DNA from: JBHOQX01 sp042408595
GTDB taxonomy: Bacteria > Chloroflexota > Chloroflexia > Chloroflexales > Roseiflexaceae
DNA length: 6,263 bases
Direction of reading: 5' to 3'
NCBI GenBank assembly: GCA_042408595.1
Contig: JBHOQX010000080.1
Coordinates: 1 to 6,263, forward strand
In this document: piece after piece, positions 5,361 to 6,263 of the stretch
How positions within the stretch are numbered: the first letter of the stretch is position 1
Layout: each line of letters starts with the position of its first letter
Notes under the pieces: generated by a model
What the model saw: the letters and a program-made list of their open reading frames with translations, nothing else
Databases searched by the model: none
What the model was told of the DNA's origin: nothing
Program-made: the position numbers and the translations under genes

Positions 5361-5747
5361 TCAGGTTACCGCTATCCGAATCACCTTGCGTCGCCCTTCG
5401 ACGGCCTTGGGCGCGTACACCTTCAAGACCCCGCGTTCTAAGTGGGCTTCCACGCGGTCGGTGTCGATCTCCTCTGGAAACTCGAAGAGCCGGGATTGTG
5501 GCTGGAGCGATTGCTCGCGCTGAAGGTACCTGCGCCCGGCATCCGAATCGGCCGGCTGTGGCCTGGTGGATACGGTTAGGCTATCGCTGGTAGCATCAAT
5601 AACGATCTCTTCCGGCTTAAGCCCTGGCAGCGGGATCTCGATCACGAACGCCTCGCCGCCCGGTGTCTCGTAGATATCGGCGGTGAGGCGTGGCGGCGGC
5701 AGGGCCGGCGGCATGGGTCTGGCCGGCCAAAGCCATTGCTGCGTCAT
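5361..5747 (-). CDS. Small heat-shock protein, Hsp20/alpha-crystallin family
   Basis: A 128-residue cytoplasmic holdase chaperone that binds unfolding proteins without ATP. ATG 5747 has a GGAGG ribosome site 6 bases upstream. A very short Pro-rich N-terminal arm (residues 1-20) is followed by the alpha-crystallin domain (about 21-115): ADIYETPGGEAFVIEIPLPG, LKPEEIVIDATSDSLTVS, YLQREQSLQPQSRLFEFPEE, and the signature ERGVLKVYAPK (105-114) with its conserved GVL. The C-terminus carries the IxI oligomerisation motif as IRI (123-125). The N-terminal arm, which drives substrate binding and oligomer size, is shorter than in most relatives. It lies 43 bases downstream of the hypothetical gene on the same strand, so the two probably form an operon. 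I see no CIRCE (HrcA) inverted repeat upstream. A weak 5-bp hairpin (CGAGC/GCTCG, 5342-5360) follows the stop. Confidence 0.93.
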   Translation of the reverse strand: MTQQWLWPARPMPPALPPPRLTADIYETPGGEAFVIEIPLPGLKPEEIVIDATSDSLTVSTRPQPADSDAGRRYLQREQSLQPQSRLFEFPEEIDTDRVEAHLERGVLKVYAPKAVEGRRKVIRIAVT

Positions 5748-5790
5748 GGCATACCTCCGTGCGAAAGCTGGGGACTGGCGGATCGCTACT

Positions 5791-6153
5791 TTATGTCACG
5801 GCCTGCTGGAGGGCGTCGATCATCCCATGCAGGTGTGCGGCGGCGTTTTCGATATCGAAATACGTATACTGACCGGCCCGACTTTCGGCCGCCAGCACCC
5901 CACACCGGTGGACCCGCTCGAAATCGCCGTACGGGAACTTATAGTGGCCTTTGGTCTGCCTCTCCTCTGCATCGTCGATCCCAAGATACCATCTCCCGTA
6001 CGCCTCCCATCCGTGGAGGCGGATAAACTTGTTCTCTTGCTCTGCGGACGGCTGATGCTCGCTCCAGGCATCCCGCTCGTCGATGACGACGAGACCTTCG
6101 GTGATGAGTTTCTGGGCATGCGCAAAGGCGCCCGTGTTTAGTCTGACAGCCAT
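5791..6153 (-). CDS. Conserved hypothetical protein upstream of hsp20
   Basis: A 120-residue soluble protein of unknown function. ATG 6153 is preferred: a GGAG site lies 8 bases upstream and family-like sequence starts there (MAVRLNTGAFAHAQKLI). The frame is open up to 6249, but the added residues look like noise. Notable stretches are VVIDERDAWSEHQPSAEQEN (22-41), HGWEAYGRWYLGID (47-60), YKFPYGDFERVHRCGVLAAE (71-90) and YFDIENAAAHLHGMIDAL (98-115). I recall very similar uncharacterised proteins in Chloroflexota and Actinomycetota. The many His, Trp, Tyr and acidic residues and the single Cys84 in HRCGV look conserved, but I recognise no catalytic motif. There is no signal peptide or membrane helix. 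It precedes hsp20 by 43 bases and is probably co-transcribed, which hints at a stress-related role (inference). Confidence 0.83.
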   Translation of the reverse strand: MAVRLNTGAFAHAQKLITEGLVVIDERDAWSEHQPSAEQENKFIRLHGWEAYGRWYLGIDDAEERQTKGHYKFPYGDFERVHRCGVLAAESRAGQYTYFDIENAAAHLHGMIDALQQAVT

Positions 6154-6263
6154 AGCTTGAGCTCCGATTGGGTTTATCACGCTTGTTGCCCATGAAAGCG
6201 AGCGTCGCGTCAGTCCAGCGCCTCCGGGTGGGCGTGCCTGGCTCAGCACAGCGTGTAGCGCGT

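Noticed and set aside
6154..6249. Longer start for the hypothetical protein
   Set aside because: The additional residues do not resemble the rest of the protein, and ATG 6153 has a ribosome site at good spacing.

Overview
The window is GC-rich, protein-coding bacterial DNA. Protein flavour (PepF-type oligoendopeptidase, HxlR regulator, a TT1561-like phosphoesterase, DoxX, short Hsp20) and G+C-rich palindromic intergenic DNA suggest a Chloroflexota-type genome, perhaps Roseiflexaceae-like. This is inference from memory of such proteins, not a search result. No rRNA, tRNA or CRISPR array is visible.

Layout. 1-315 (+) is the 3' end of an oligoendopeptidase F gene. 316-505 holds no gene I can support. 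506-841 (-) is an HxlR-family repressor whose helix-turn-helix carries a compensated frameshift. Head to head with it, only about ten bases away, 852-1502 (+) encodes the nucleotide-binding half of a zinc-type alcohol dehydrogenase/quinone reductase that lacks its whole N-terminal domain. 1529-2119 (+) is a four-helix membrane protein following it in the same operon. 2120-2510 is a convergent intergenic region with two long perfect hairpins. 2511-3281 (-) is a metallophosphoesterase whose metal-binding residues are largely substituted. 3282-3689 is C/G-tract, palindrome-rich non-coding DNA. 3690-4260 (-) is a DoxX-type membrane gene broken by two frameshifts. 4264-4457 is its upstream region, with an 11-bp-periodic repeat and a small palindrome. 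4458-5263 (-) is a wreck: a DDE transposase fragment, frameshifted internally and joined in frame to the last 79 codons of a glucose-6-phosphate dehydrogenase gene. 5361-5747 (-) is a small heat-shock protein, and 5791-6153 (-) a conserved hypothetical protein just upstream of it in the same transcription unit.

How it fits together. The HxlR/dehydrogenase/membrane-protein block looks like a divergent regulator-and-redox-enzyme module that has lost its shared promoter region and the enzyme's first domain. The hypothetical/Hsp20 pair looks like an intact two-gene operon. The middle of the window is decaying or rearranged, with an IS remnant, a dehydrogenase tail and DoxX frameshifts. Several single-base indels in unrelated genes mean that draft-assembly error is a serious alternative to real gene decay. 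I see no convincing new multi-gene system. The most notable items are the ligand-substituted phosphoesterase, the transposase/zwf junction and the frame-swapped HxlR segment.
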